DNA of 36,967 nucleotides, from contig JAPZAV010000176.1 in NCBI GenBank assembly GCA_027460465.1, positions 1 to 36,967 on the forward strand, written 5' to 3'. The notes beneath the pieces are model-generated. The model was not told the DNA's origin, searched no databases, and saw only the letters and a program-made list of their open reading frames with translations. Shown piece by piece: positions 8,513-16,285 of this stretch. Position 1 is the first letter of the stretch; the number at the start of each line of letters is the position of its first letter. The stretch comes from Candidatus Methanoperedens sp. GTDB taxonomy: Archaea > Halobacteriota > Methanosarcinia > Methanosarcinales > Methanoperedenaceae. The translations under genes were made by a program, and so were the position numbers.

Positions 8513-8971
8513 TTGGCAAGAATGCATACACGGAGAAAGGGGCAGTCCGGATCAAAAAAGCCCCATAGAAAAGAACCACCTTCATGGTCTAACACCAATA
8601 AAGAAGAGATCGAGAAAGCACTCGTCCAGCTTGCGAACCAGGGAAAATCCTCAAGCGAAATCGGGATGATATTAAGAGATCGCTATGGAGTCCCTGACAC
8701 TTCCATGGTCACAGGTAAAAAGATACTTGCTATGATGAAAGAGAAAAATGTGTCTCCCTCGGTTCCTGAAGACCTTCGCAATATCATAGTAAAGGTACTT
8801 GAGCTCAAGAAACACCTTGACAGGAATCCCAAAGATGTTCATAACAAGCGTTCTCTGAACAATATGGTATCAAAAATCAGGCGGCTTGAAAAATACTATC
8901 GCAGAGAGGGAGTGCTTCCTGCAGACTGGAAGTATTCTATTGAGAGGGCAGAGATGCTGATCTCAAGATAG
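8513..8971 (+). CDS. rps15: 30S ribosomal protein S15
   Basis: Archaeal/eukaryotic-type S15 (the S13e family), 152 residues. It has the N-terminal MARMHTRRKGQSGS stretch, an NKEEIEKALVQLANQGKSSSEIG helix region, RDRYGVPD, and the C-terminal S15 core with LKKHLDRNPKDVHNKRSL and KIRRLEKYYRREGVLP. It binds 16S rRNA in the small-subunit platform. The start is a TTG at 8513, fixed by GGAGGA ending eight bases upstream and by the conserved N terminus. It leads a cluster with the DHH nuclease and pcc1, an arrangement common in euryarchaea. Confidence 0.97.
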   Translation: MARMHTRRKGQSGSKKPHRKEPPSWSNTNKEEIEKALVQLANQGKSSSEIGMILRDRYGVPDTSMVTGKKILAMMKEKNVSPSVPEDLRNIIVKVLELKKHLDRNPKDVHNKRSLNNMVSKIRRLEKYYRREGVLPADWKYSIERAEMLISR

Positions 8972-8975
8972 GTCA

Positions 8976-10325
8976 ATGGTTGGATCAGAGCGCCTTACTG
9001 AACTTGAGGCATTGAGCAAAAAGGTGGCAGATGCCATTTCAGAGCATGGTTTCATCAGACTCATATCGCACAATGATGCTGATGGATTATCTGCAGCCGG
9101 GATCATGTGCAATGCACTCAACAGGCAGCAGATTCTTTTTCATGCAACCATCGTAAGTCAGTTTGACCTGTCCACAGTTGAGATGATTGAAAAGACCTCT
9201 CAGGAGGCTGTGATCCTGTGCGACATGGGCTCAGGACAGGCAGAACTGGCTTCAAAGATACGGAATGCAATAATAATCGACCACCATAAGCCCACAGGAA
9301 AACTGGAGCAGGTTCATTTCAATCCTCATCTTGTCGGGATCGACGGCTCGTCTGAAATGTGCGCTTCCTGTGGAGCGTATATGGTGGCAAGGCAGATGGG
9401 AGATAATACCGACCTTGCAGGTCTGGCGATCGCGGGAGCCATGGGCGATAAGCAGCCTATGGAAGGTGCGAACAGGTTCATTCTGGACGAGGCTGTTCAA
9501 AAAAAAGTCGTGACCGTCAGAAAAGGACTGAAGGCAGGGGACGGGACAATCGAAGAACTGCTGGAGTACGGCACAGATCCGTATCTGGATATAACTGGCG
9601 ATAGAGAGAAGATCAGATCATTCGTTGACGCATTAGACATAAAAGGGAGGATAAAAGACCTCACTGAAGAGCAGCTCATCAGATTAACTTCTGTGCTCGT
9701 CCTCAAGCTTGCAAAGCAGGGAAGTATTTCTGCGATCAATTCGTTGATAGGGGATATCTATACCCTGAACAGGGAAGTTGTATCCAATATCTTTGATCTA
9801 ATAAACATATTGAATGCCTGCGGAAAGGAGGATAAGCATGGCCTGGGGATCGCGGTCTGCATGCGAGATGCATCTGTTCTCGATGAGGCACAGGCAACTG
9901 CACGCGAGCATCAGCGTACATTGATCAATGTACTGAAGAAAGCAGAGAAAGAGGTTAAATCAAAGCCGAACATAAGATTTCTCATACTGGACGATGCAAG
10001 TGGCACAGGCATAGTCGCAGGGACGATGACACGTTATCTTTATCCTGATAAACCTTTTATTACGCTTAATGAAGTAGAGGATAAGATCAAGGTCTCTGCC
10101 AGAGGAACAAGAAAGCTTGTTACTGCAGGACTTGACCTTGCAGCAGCGATGCGGGAAGCATCGGCTCAGGTCGGCGGCAGCGGAGGAGGACATGATATCG
10201 CATCCGGTGCGACCATACCCAGAGGTACAGCAATGAAATTCATCGATTTAGTGGATTCAATAGTTGAAAAACAGCTCAGGGGAAAACATGATGAAGATAA
10301 AAGGGAAGCTGATCTTCAGAAGTGA
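8976..10325 (+). CDS. DHH-family single-strand nuclease/phosphoesterase (archaeal RecJ-like)
   Basis: A 449-residue DHH/DHHA1 phosphoesterase. The N-terminal DHH domain shows SHNDADGLSAAG (motif I), ILCDMGSG, and the signature IDHHKP. The C-terminal DHHA1 domain ends with VGGSGGGHDIASGATIP. Archaeal homologs are RecJ-like nucleases, some bound to the replicative GINS-MCM complex (GAN), but which paralogue this is cannot be decided here. The gene starts four bases after rps15 and its 3' end overlaps pcc1. All catalytic motifs are present and the length is normal for the family. Confidence 0.92.
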   Translation: MVGSERLTELEALSKKVADAISEHGFIRLISHNDADGLSAAGIMCNALNRQQILFHATIVSQFDLSTVEMIEKTSQEAVILCDMGSGQAELASKIRNAIIIDHHKPTGKLEQVHFNPHLVGIDGSSEMCASCGAYMVARQMGDNTDLAGLAIAGAMGDKQPMEGANRFILDEAVQKKVVTVRKGLKAGDGTIEELLEYGTDPYLDITGDREKIRSFVDALDIKGRIKDLTEEQLIRLTSVLVLKLAKQGSISAINSLIGDIYTLNREVVSNIFDLINILNACGKEDKHGLGIAVCMRDASVLDEAQATAREHQRTLINVLKKAEKEVKSKPNIRFLILDDASGTGIVAGTMTRYLYPDKPFITLNEVEDKIKVSARGTRKLVTAGLDLAAAMREASAQVGGSGGGHDIASGATIPRGTAMKFIDLVDSIVEKQLRGKHDEDKREADLQK

Positions 10326-10536
10326 TAGCGCTGTCGATATCATTGCTCGATCGCTGGCACCGGACAATGTGGCAGAGATAGAAACTTCTGTTGATGAGAA
10401 TTCTGCCACAGTCGTATTCAGGGCGGATAAGATCGGCACAATGCTTTCATCCATTGATGACTACCTGATGAATGCAAAGATCGCAGGCGATATACTAAAT
10501 TCAAAAAAAGTTCAGATAAATGAGGAGAATTCATGA
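10288..10536 (+). CDS. pcc1: KEOPS complex subunit Pcc1
   Basis: A small protein of about 82 residues matching Pcc1: an alternating strand-helix pattern with a core of ARSLAPDNVAEIETSVDE, ATVVFRADKIGTMLSSIDDYLMNAKIAGDIL. Pcc1 dimerises and links Kae1 units in KEOPS, which makes the t6A modification of ANN-decoding tRNAs. The track ORF starts at 10264, but the ATG at 10288, behind AGGGGAAAAC, gives the usual length. A second ATG follows directly at 10291. It overlaps the end of the DHH nuclease and its own end overlaps the DUF457 start by four bases. Confidence 0.88.
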   Translation: MMKIKGKLIFRSDSAVDIIARSLAPDNVAEIETSVDENSATVVFRADKIGTMLSSIDDYLMNAKIAGDILNSKKVQINEENS

Positions 10537-11075
10537 TTCATACAACGCATATACTTTTCGGGGTATTTTTGATCTTTGCATCATTTGAAGGCTATCCTTC
10601 ATCGATAGCGTACATTCCTTTTATTTATGCAATCAGTTCATCAGCCCTCGGTGCGTTGTTTCCTGATATAGATCATCCGAATGGATATCTCAGCAGGGGA
10701 AACTGGAGATTGATCTCTCTGTCTGTAAGGAAAACAACCTCGCATAGAGGATGGACCCACAGTATTTCTGGTGCCGTGTTCTTTTCGGTCATCGCAGGCG
10801 CTGTGATCTGGTATTATAACGCAGATCTTTTATATGCAGTCCCTTTCTTCATAGGATATATCTCTCATTTAATGAGCGATAGCCTGAATCCAACAGGTGT
10901 GAACTGGTTATGGCCGATCACCAGGAAAAAGTTCAGGATCAACCTGATAAAGACCGGTTCAAAGCAAGAATCAATATTTCAATCGGGGATTTCTTTCGGG
11001 ATCTCTGGAATAATTGCATATGATGTGATGTTCAATGCCGGCATGTTATTGAATGCAATCAGGCAGATGATATGA
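10533..11075 (+). CDS. Membrane-bound metal-dependent hydrolase, DUF457 (YdjM-like)
   Basis: A 180-residue integral membrane protein of the YdjM/DUF457 family. Histidine and aspartate motifs of this family are present: HTTHILFG near the start, FPDIDHP, TSHRGWTHS, and GYISHLMSDSLNPTGVNWLWP. Four hydrophobic segments separate them. The catalysed reaction is not established; bacterial YdjM is a LexA-regulated inner-membrane protein. GAGGAG precedes the ATG by about six bases, and the start overlaps pcc1 by four bases, so it is the last gene of the rps15 operon. Confidence 0.88.
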   Translation: MIHTTHILFGVFLIFASFEGYPSSIAYIPFIYAISSSALGALFPDIDHPNGYLSRGNWRLISLSVRKTTSHRGWTHSISGAVFFSVIAGAVIWYYNADLLYAVPFFIGYISHLMSDSLNPTGVNWLWPITRKKFRINLIKTGSKQESIFQSGISFGISGIIAYDVMFNAGMLLNAIRQMI

Positions 11076-11097
11076 ACTCCTGTTTGAGCTCTGAGGA

Positions 11098-12078
11098 TCA
11101 TATCTCTATGCATGTACTTATTTCTTCAAGCGCCTTTGCGTACACTCCTGTTTTATTAAGATAAGCCGAAAGCTTGAGAGGGCGATTGCCTCCTGGATGA
11201 TATACGATGACAGCACTGGGCGAGCACTGGTGAACCATGTTCAAAAGCCCATCCACGTCCATGTGGTCGCTGATATTGATCGTGGGGAACTTATAGTCGC
11301 GTCTGCCTGTCAGGATGAATTTCTTTGCTGCTTTAAGTCCCTGTATTTCAGAAGGCGTGGCGACTCTGATCCCGCAATCATTATCCAGATCAACAAGAGT
11401 ACCTGCGTTTTCCATCAGTCCCCGTGTCAGGGCGAGCGAAACAGGGTCCATTCCGATCGCTCCATCATAACCTGATTCCCGCATTAACTTCACTGCGCGC
11501 TGGGCTTTCCCGAAGGCATAGGCGCCGAATGCAAGATCATCGTGCTCTTCCACTGCCTCCCTGAACGCTTCGATATCGTCCTTGAACCTGCAATTCGGAT
11601 CTCCGGGGTCGCCGTAGTTTGCTTCTGTGACAAGGCAATCGCATTCAGGCAGATCTTTTGCATTTTTCACATCGCCTGTGATCAGAATCTTTGTCCCTAC
11701 TTCATTTTCCCAGAAGAATGCTGTGGAGCCAATGGTGTGGTGGGTCGGAAACGTTTTCACATCAACTCCGCAGATATCGATCGTCTCCCCGATCTTGAAG
11801 GTCCTGCCAGCATAATCCCTGCAATAGAGTATCTCAAGAGCCCGTGCAGTTTCTTCAGAGCAGACTGCTTTTTCTGAAAGCATGGCTGATCTGCCATTAT
11901 GATCTGAATGGGCATGGGTTATCAGATAAGAATCAGGCTCAGCAGACCGTGAGTTCGTGGTGTCTATTGCAAACGCGAGCCTTTTTCCTGCATTAAAGGT
12001 AAGGGATACATGGGGCTTGAACCCCCTGCCTGTCCTGTGCCGCAGAGGCAGCACCCCGAGATCAAATAAGGGTTTCAA
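11098..12078 (-). CDS. MBL-fold exonuclease-like metallohydrolase
   Basis: A 326-residue metallo-beta-lactamase-fold protein with the THAHSDH motif (residues 54-60), a further HHTIGS segment, an ITGD motif, and a C-terminal part with ILTGRRDYKFP and VIVYHPGG. It looks like the archaeal group related to RNA/DNA-processing MBL enzymes (beta-CASP-like), but no nuclease specificity can be assigned. It lies 10 bases downstream of a thioredoxin gene on the same strand, so both are likely in one transcript. The metal site looks complete. Confidence 0.8.
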   Translation of the reverse strand: MKPLFDLGVLPLRHRTGRGFKPHVSLTFNAGKRLAFAIDTTNSRSAEPDSYLITHAHSDHNGRSAMLSEKAVCSEETARALEILYCRDYAGRTFKIGETIDICGVDVKTFPTHHTIGSTAFFWENEVGTKILITGDVKNAKDLPECDCLVTEANYGDPGDPNCRFKDDIEAFREAVEEHDDLAFGAYAFGKAQRAVKLMRESGYDGAIGMDPVSLALTRGLMENAGTLVDLDNDCGIRVATPSEIQGLKAAKKFILTGRRDYKFPTINISDHMDVDGLLNMVHQCSPSAVIVYHPGGNRPLKLSAYLNKTGVYAKALEEISTCIEI

Positions 12079-12088
12079 ATACCCCTCA

Positions 12089-12361
12089 TTATTTCAGGGC
12101 TGCGTTCAGATCTGCCTCAAGGACATTTCCCCGTGTCACGCCTGTATAGCGCTTGAAGACCGAGCCATCCCTTTCGATGATCAGCGTGGGCACGGCATGT
12201 ATCGTGAATTTTGAGGCAAGTTCATAATTTGTATCCACGTCAACTTTCTTGAACTCCACTTTGTCCCCGAATTTTTTCTTCAGCTCATCGATGATCGGGT
12301 CCTGCATCTTGCATGGCCCGCACCATTCTGCAAAAAAATCCATCAAAACAACTTTACTCAT
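12089..12361 (-). CDS. trx: Thioredoxin
   Basis: A 90-residue single-domain thioredoxin with FFAEWCGPCKM (Cys14 and Cys17), the VDVDTNYELASKF segment and the cis-proline loop AVPTLII. It is a cytosolic dithiol reductase, slightly shorter than the usual 105 residues, as is typical for archaeal forms. AAGGAGG precedes the ATG by about ten bases. That ribosome site lies inside a 31-codon ORF overlapping the thioredoxin start. The likely operon is small ORF - thioredoxin - MBL hydrolase. Confidence 0.95.
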   Translation of the reverse strand: MSKVVLMDFFAEWCGPCKMQDPIIDELKKKFGDKVEFKKVDVDTNYELASKFTIHAVPTLIIERDGSVFKRYTGVTRGNVLEADLNAALK

Positions 12362-12449
12362 TTAACTTTTTCCTCCTTGGGTAACAGATTCCACACGATT
12401 TACATTTTTCTTTCATCTGGTTCTTTTTGTTTTGCTTTTCCCGAGACAT
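12354..12449 (-). CDS. 31-residue CxxCxxC peptide upstream of thioredoxin
   Basis: Not in the ORF track. The frame runs from an ATG at 12447-12449 to a TAA that overlaps the thioredoxin start. It encodes a lysine-rich peptide with the block CKSCGICYPRRKK, a CxxCxxC cluster suited to metal or Fe-S binding or to thiol exchange. CAGGTAAG sits about three bases upstream and a TATA-like ATATTTA about 25 bases upstream, so the ATG is close to the expected transcript start. It could be a real small protein or a translated leader that couples to thioredoxin. No family is recognised. Confidence 0.45.
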   Translation of the reverse strand: MSREKQNKKNQMKEKCKSCGICYPRRKKLNE

Positions 12450-12521
12450 GTACTTACCTGCTACAAATCCTAAATATAGTGTCATAGCATAAAATAGTTG
12501 CCTTATATCGCCAGAACAGCA

Positions 12522-13133
12522 TTAATACCTCGTATTCCTGATGATCTGCTCTATGTCATGGTATGTATTGATGTTCATGAATGTCCTTAACCCGGGATCG
12601 ATTTTCCTGATCTCTTCCACAGGAACATAATTGACGTTCAATTTGAATATCGGAGCAAGGATAATGGTTTCACCTTTTTCAACCGCTTTTTTTGTTTCTC
12701 TCAGCATGGGTTTGCGTTTATAGACCGCATGCAGTGGCTCAAGAAAACCGTCGTCCCAGCGCGGAATTGCAGCATCGTGGTGTTCACTTTTTTCAAAAAG
12801 CATCGTCACAACATTTTCATTGATAAAAGGCATGTCGCATGCCGCGATGAAACAGAGATCATCTTCGCATGCTTCAAGCCCTGAAAGGATGCCTGCAAGA
12901 GGACCAACGTTCTTATAGGTGTCGTATGCGAATCTGCACCCGGGCAGAAAGGATTCCAGCATTTTGCCCTGTGCTTCGTCGCGCACTGATACAATGATGG
13001 TGTCCACGACGTTCTTCAGTTTCTCTATGACCAGAACGATCAAAGGTCTGCCTTTGATGTCTATCAGGGCTTTTTCCCTGTATCCCAGGCGGCTCCCCAT
13101 ACCGCCAGCGAGGATAAGAGCGCAATGTCCCAT
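12522..13133 (-). CDS. mobA: Molybdenum cofactor guanylyltransferase (MobA-like)
   Basis: A nucleotidyltransferase of about 203 residues with the MobA signature LILAGGMGSRLG and a downstream lysine (REKALIDIKGRPLI), the NVGPLAGILSGLE loop, and AACDMPF with the metal-binding aspartate. It attaches GMP to molybdopterin, giving the bis-MGD type cofactor needed by formate dehydrogenase, nitrate reductase-like or formylmethanofuran dehydrogenase enzymes. The track starts at a TTG (13139); the ATG at 13131-13133 with GGCAGGA upstream is preferred. It begins two bases after the radC stop, so the two genes are probably coupled. Confidence 0.9.
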   Translation of the reverse strand: MGHCALILAGGMGSRLGYREKALIDIKGRPLIVLVIEKLKNVVDTIIVSVRDEAQGKMLESFLPGCRFAYDTYKNVGPLAGILSGLEACEDDLCFIAACDMPFINENVVTMLFEKSEHHDAAIPRWDDGFLEPLHAVYKRKPMLRETKKAVEKGETIILAPIFKLNVNYVPVEEIRKIDPGLRTFMNINTYHDIEQIIRNTRY

Positions 13134-13135
13134 GA

Positions 13136-13834
13136 TCAAATATGTCCTGCCTCTTTCATGCTGAAGTGCCGCCCATCCCCGATTATGACATGGTCAAGTA
13201 CATTGATCCCTATGATCTTTCCGGTCTCGACAAGTTTCCTTGTTATCTCGATATCCTCTCTGCTCGGTGAGGGATCGCCTGAAGGATGATTATGCGTCAC
13301 TATAATATGGGCAGCTGATACTGCCAGAGCAGTCTTGAAAACCTCTCTTGGATGAACTATATTGGCGTTGAGAGAGCCTATGGAAATAGTCTCTTCCTTG
13401 ATAATCTGGTTCTTGGTATCAAGGCATAGCTCTATGAAATTCTCTTTTTTCTGCTCCCTCATTCTCGGGTAGATCCGTCTGTAGACATCTTCTGGAGAGT
13501 TGATTTTGGGTTTTTCCTCTTCAATGAAAGATTCAAGCCTTCGCGCAATCTCAAAACATGCTGCGATCTGCGCAGCCTTGCTTTCTTTGATCCCGTGTAT
13601 CCTGGTCAATTGATCGAGACTTGTTGTGGAAAGCTGTTTTAAGTTGTATTCTGATAATATCCTCTGGGAGAGGTTTATCACATTCTCCTGTTTTGTACCC
13701 GTCCTGAGGATGATCGCAAGGAGTTCAGAATCGCTCAATGCAGAAGGTCCGTTCTTCACGAGTCTCTCCCTCGGTCTCTCCTCTTTTTTCATGTCAAGTA
13801 TCCTGAGCTTATATTCCTCCATAGACCCAGACAT
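13136..13834 (-). CDS. radC: RadC family (UPF0758) JAB-domain protein
   Basis: A full-length 232-residue RadC. The N-terminal helix-hairpin-helix part has RPRERLVKNGPSALSDSELLAIILRTG and IHGIKESKAAQI. The C-terminal JAB/MPN metalloprotease-like domain has the conserved THNHPSGDPSPSREDI (His181, His183, metal ligands) and HVIIGDG. Despite its name, a direct role in DNA repair has not been confirmed. RadC is mainly bacterial, with a patchy distribution in Methanosarcinales. Here it heads a two-gene unit with mobA. All core motifs are intact. Confidence 0.93.
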   Translation of the reverse strand: MSGSMEEYKLRILDMKKEERPRERLVKNGPSALSDSELLAIILRTGTKQENVINLSQRILSEYNLKQLSTTSLDQLTRIHGIKESKAAQIAACFEIARRLESFIEEEKPKINSPEDVYRRIYPRMREQKKENFIELCLDTKNQIIKEETISIGSLNANIVHPREVFKTALAVSAAHIIVTHNHPSGDPSPSREDIEITRKLVETGKIIGINVLDHVIIGDGRHFSMKEAGHI

Positions 13835-13910
13835 TATTTTTATAGATTAAAATCTTTCTGGACAGAGAGAACAGTAAAACTATTATTTGATATCAGCATA
13901 AACTGGGTGC

Positions 13911-14069
13911 ATGGAAAATGTAGAAATTGTTCTGGAAGCAGATGGGAAAGAAATTCCAATGAATGAATTTGTCAAGAAAATCATGTGCGGAATGATCACA
14001 GGGTCTATTCAGGCCCTTCATGGTGTGAAAAAAGAATGGAAAACTATCAATATCAATCTCAAGCGATAG
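13911..14069 (+). CDS. Small conserved-looking protein, 52 residues
   Basis: Too short for the ORF track. An ATG at 13911 opens a 52-codon frame: acidic and hydrophobic strand-like start (VEIVLEADGKEIPM), a helix-like centre (NEFVKKIMCGMITGSIQALHG), and a basic strand-like end (WKTININLKR). The balanced composition and ordered secondary-structure pattern make a random frame unlikely, and I have the impression that such short proteins recur in methanogen genomes. A weak GGGTG lies directly before the ATG. It is convergent with the MC1 gene, 19 bases away. Function unknown. Confidence 0.6.
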   Translation: MENVEIVLEADGKEIPMNEFVKKIMCGMITGSIQALHGVKKEWKTININLKR

Positions 14070-14088
14070 AAAAATTAGAAAGGAAGAA

Positions 14089-14379
14089 TCAAAGCTTTTC
14101 CAGCTTCTCTATTCCAACCTTCTTTACAAACGGCTTATTGATCTTATCCGGCATCCATGCTGGTTTATTCTTGGGAGCACTGATGGTTTCTTTCCATGCT
14201 TTGAATATGTGAATCTTCTTTGTGCCTCGCTCTCTCAGTCTGATCTCTACAGGGCTACTTTTGGTTCCCCCTATCCTGTTTGCGGCTTTAAGGGCAGCCT
14301 GACGTGGCTGGCGTCCGGTAAATACACCATCCTCAGAGCCATTCTTATGCCGTAAGATAAAATTTTTTATTTCTGTCAT
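14089..14379 (-). CDS. Archaeal chromosomal DNA-bending protein MC1
   Basis: A close match to MC1, the abundant monomeric DNA-bending protein of Methanosarcinales. The segments FILRHKNGSEDGVFTGRQPR, AALKAANRIGG, IRLRERGTKKIHIFKAWKE, PAWMPDKINKPFVKK reproduce the known family across its whole length (about 96 residues). It compacts and bends DNA in the nucleoid. The ATG at 14377-14379 is chosen; the track start is a TTG three codons upstream. GAGGAG lies upstream, and ATTATAAA at 14438-14445 is a plausible TATA box. This gene is a strong taxonomic marker for the window. Confidence 0.97.
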   Translation of the reverse strand: MTEIKNFILRHKNGSEDGVFTGRQPRQAALKAANRIGGTKSSPVEIRLRERGTKKIHIFKAWKETISAPKNKPAWMPDKINKPFVKKVGIEKLEKL

Positions 14380-14437
14380 ATCTCTCAACTTCTCCTCGTA
14401 GCATTTTATGCCACGGTCTCCTTATTGACATTATCCC

Positions 14438-14445
14438 ATTATAAA
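14438..14445 (-). promoter_or_regulatory. Putative TATA box of the MC1 gene
   Basis: TTTATAAT on the minus strand lies about 60 bases upstream of the MC1 ATG, predicting a leader of roughly 35 bases. A short inverted repeat, ACATG-ATAAAA-CATGT at 14454-14469, lies immediately upstream and could be a regulator site. Confidence 0.4.
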
Positions 14446-14548
14446 GCTTATTTACATGATAAAACATGTTAGTTCTCTATTGCGATTTAATATGCATTGA
14501 TTATTAAAATGAATAATATATTTACATGAATTTTCTAAAGCAAAAACT

Positions 14549-14557
14549 ACTTAAATC
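14549..14557 (+). promoter_or_regulatory. Putative TATA box of the 21-aa peptide gene
   Basis: ACTTAAATC preceded by an A-rich BRE-like CAAAAA stretch lies 56-64 bases before the peptide ATG. It would place transcription start near 14580 and give a leader of about 33 bases containing a strong ribosome site. Confidence 0.4.
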
Positions 14558-14612
14558 ATAGATATTAATGTAATTAATGGAAGGGTTAAACATAACTCAA
14601 GGAGGTAACAAA

Positions 14613-14678
14613 ATGAAGATCGTAAAAGTAAAGAAAATCGTAAGAGGAAGCTGCAAGTGTCATTCATCCTGCGTGTGA
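14613..14678 (+). CDS. 21-residue cysteine-rich peptide
   Basis: Not in the ORF track. The frame encodes MKIVKVKKIVRGSCKCHSSC followed by Val and a TGA stop: a strongly basic N-terminal half and a C-terminal C-x-C-H-x2-C cluster. AAGGAGGT sits five bases before the ATG, the best ribosome site in this part of the window. A TATA-like box lies upstream and a T6 run follows about 20 bases after the stop, so the unit has promoter, ribosome site, ORF and terminator of its own. It could be a metal-binding peptide or a leader-core precursor of a modified peptide; no maturase gene is in the window. No family is recognised. Confidence 0.6.
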   Translation: MKIVKVKKIVRGSCKCHSSCV

Positions 14679-14695
14679 GAGATAACAATTAAGAT

Positions 14696-14705
14696 ATTCT
14701 TTTTT
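14696..14705 (+). terminator. Oligo-T terminator after the peptide gene
   Basis: ATTCTTTTTT lies 18-27 bases after the peptide stop codon, the typical T-rich signal for archaeal intrinsic termination. It falls just before the end of the convergent rhodanese gene. Confidence 0.45.
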
Positions 14706-14706
14706 G

Positions 14707-15111
14707 CTATTTCACCACTTCAAACCCGGCATTAGTCCACTCCATAATTCCGCCTTTCATGTTGTAAACTTCCTTAAAATCATTACTTATCAGTATTTCA
14801 CTTGCCCTGGTGCTGCGAACTCCTGTTCTGCAGTACACCAGTATCTTTCTGTCCCTGGGTATCTCATCGAGCCTATTATTCAATTCCTGCACCGGGACAA
14901 GAACTGATCCGTTTATATGCCCTGTCTCGTATTCTTCCAGGGTGCGAACATCAAGGATAAATACTTCACCTCTATCTATCATTCCCTTTCCCTCCTGGAC
15001 TGTGATATCAATGAACTGTGCTTTATCCGAACGATCAGCGGGTCCGGTACATCCGGACACTGCAGTCAGCAGCAAGAGCGCAAGTACAGCAGAGAAGATG
15101 TGCATCCTCAT
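14707..15111 (-). CDS. Rhodanese-domain lipoprotein
   Basis: A 134-residue exported protein: a signal peptide with lipobox AVSGC (lipidated Cys21) followed by one rhodanese domain with [19 protein letters not shown], the active-site loop VYCRTGVRS (Cys94) and a C-terminal [14 protein letters not shown]. It is probably anchored outside the membrane and handles sulfane sulfur, although the donor is unknown. GGTGAT precedes the ATG. It is divergent from aroC, with which it shares a 67-base region containing one near-symmetrical TATA element. Confidence 0.9.
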   Translation of the reverse strand: MRMHIFSAVLALLLLTAVSGCTGPADRSDKAQFIDITVQEGKGMIDRGEVFILDVRTLEEYETGHINGSVLVPVQELNNRLDEIPRDRKILVYCRTGVRSTRASEILISNDFKEVYNMKGGIMEWTNAGFEVVK

Positions 15112-15146
15112 ATCATTATCACCTGTTAATCACTTAATCACAAGCA

Positions 15147-15155
15147 GTTATATAG
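15147..15155. promoter_or_regulatory. TATA element shared by divergent rhodanese and aroC genes
   Basis: GTTATATAG is almost symmetrical and is the only good TATA candidate between the two divergent genes. Read rightward it is about 27 bases before the aroC ATG, predicting leaderless aroC mRNA. Read leftward it leaves a leader of about 14 bases with GGTGAT for the rhodanese gene. Confidence 0.4.
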
Positions 15156-15178
15156 ACGCTCAAACTAAAATATGCGCC

Positions 15179-16285
15179 ATGTCAGGAAATACCTTTGGTA
15201 CCCTGTTTCGGATAATGACCTGGGGCGAGAGCCACGGCCCTGCTGTGGGTGTGGTCATAGATGGCTGTCCTGCAGGTCTCAGGCTCGGAGAAGAGGATAT
15301 CCAGAAGGAACTTGACAGGCGCCGTCCAGGTCAGAGCGAGATAACCACACCCAGGAAAGAAGAGGATAAAGTGGAGATCCTCTCAGGGATATTTCAGGGA
15401 AAGACCACAGGTACGCCGATATCCACAATGGTCAGAAACAGGGACGTTGATCCTGGAAAATACGAATCATTGCGCAGCATTCCCCGCCCGGGGCATGCTG
15501 ATATCACATATGAGATGAAATACGGGTTCAGAGACTGGCGCGGAGGCGGCAGGTCATCAGCGCGAGAGACCACAGGTCGGGTGGCGGCAGGTGCGATCGC
15601 AAAAAAGATCCTGGCTTTATACGGGATCGAGATACTTGGCCACGTGGTTGAGCTCGGAGGGATCAGGGCAGGATCTGTAAGTATAGAAGATATCCGCAAA
15701 AATACGGAAAAAAACCCTGTGAGATGCGCGGATCCTGATGCTGCTGTGGAAATGGCCGCGATGATCCATGCTGTGAGAAGCGAGGGCGACAGCACAGGCG
15801 GGATAGTCGAGATAATAAGCACTGGCATGCCTGCAGGTATTGGAGAGCCTGTGTTCGAAAAGCTCGGCGCAGAGCTTGCGCATGCACTGATGAGCATAGG
15901 AGCAGTAAAAGGAGTAGAGATAGGCGCTGGTTTTAAGTCTGCGCTCATGAAAGGAAGCGAGATGAACGACCCGATCGCGATCTGTGATGGGAAGCTCAGG
16001 ATGCTTTCCAACAAAGCGGGCGGGATCCTTGGAGGAATCAGCAGCGGTGAGCCTGTTATATGCAGGATCGCAGTGAAACCCACTCCTTCGATCTCAAAAG
16101 AGCAGCATTCTGTTGACCTGAGAATTATGAAAGATACTAAAATAAAAATACAGGGACGTCATGATCCCTCGATTCCTCCCAGGATAGTCCCGGTCGCTGA
16201 AGCCATGGTTGCGCTTGTACTTGTTGATCAGATGATGATGGGTGGATTCATAAATCGGAGTAGAATAAATGAAGTTCGATCCTGA
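15179..16285 (+). CDS. aroC: Chorismate synthase
   Basis: A 368-residue chorismate synthase that converts EPSP to chorismate with reduced FMN. The family motifs are clear: [76 protein letters not shown] and a C-terminal [19 protein letters not shown]. The track ORF begins at 14810, but the conserved N terminus fixes the ATG at 15179; the extra part is antisense to the rhodanese gene. It heads an operon with sepS, shikimate kinase, chorismate mutase and purA, and probably has leaderless mRNA. Confidence 0.98.
   Translation: MSGNTFGTLFRIMTWGESHGPAVGVVIDGCPAGLRLGEEDIQKELDRRRPGQSEITTPRKEEDKVEILSGIFQGKTTGTPISTMVRNRDVDPGKYESLRSIPRPGHADITYEMKYGFRDWRGGGRSSARETTGRVAAGAIAKKILALYGIEILGHVVELGGIRAGSVSIEDIRKNTEKNPVRCADPDAAVEMAAMIHAVRSEGDSTGGIVEIISTGMPAGIGEPVFEKLGAELAHALMSIGAVKGVEIGAGFKSALMKGSEMNDPIAICDGKLRMLSNKAGGILGGISSGEPVICRIAVKPTPSISKEQHSVDLRIMKDTKIKIQGRHDPSIPPRIVPVAEAMVALVLVDQMMMGGFINRSRINEVRS

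Noticed and set aside
14810-15178. 491-aa ORF as an N-terminally extended chorismate synthase
   Set aside because: The added 123 codons are antisense to the rhodanese gene. The conserved N terminus begins at the ATG at 15179, with a TATA box right before it.
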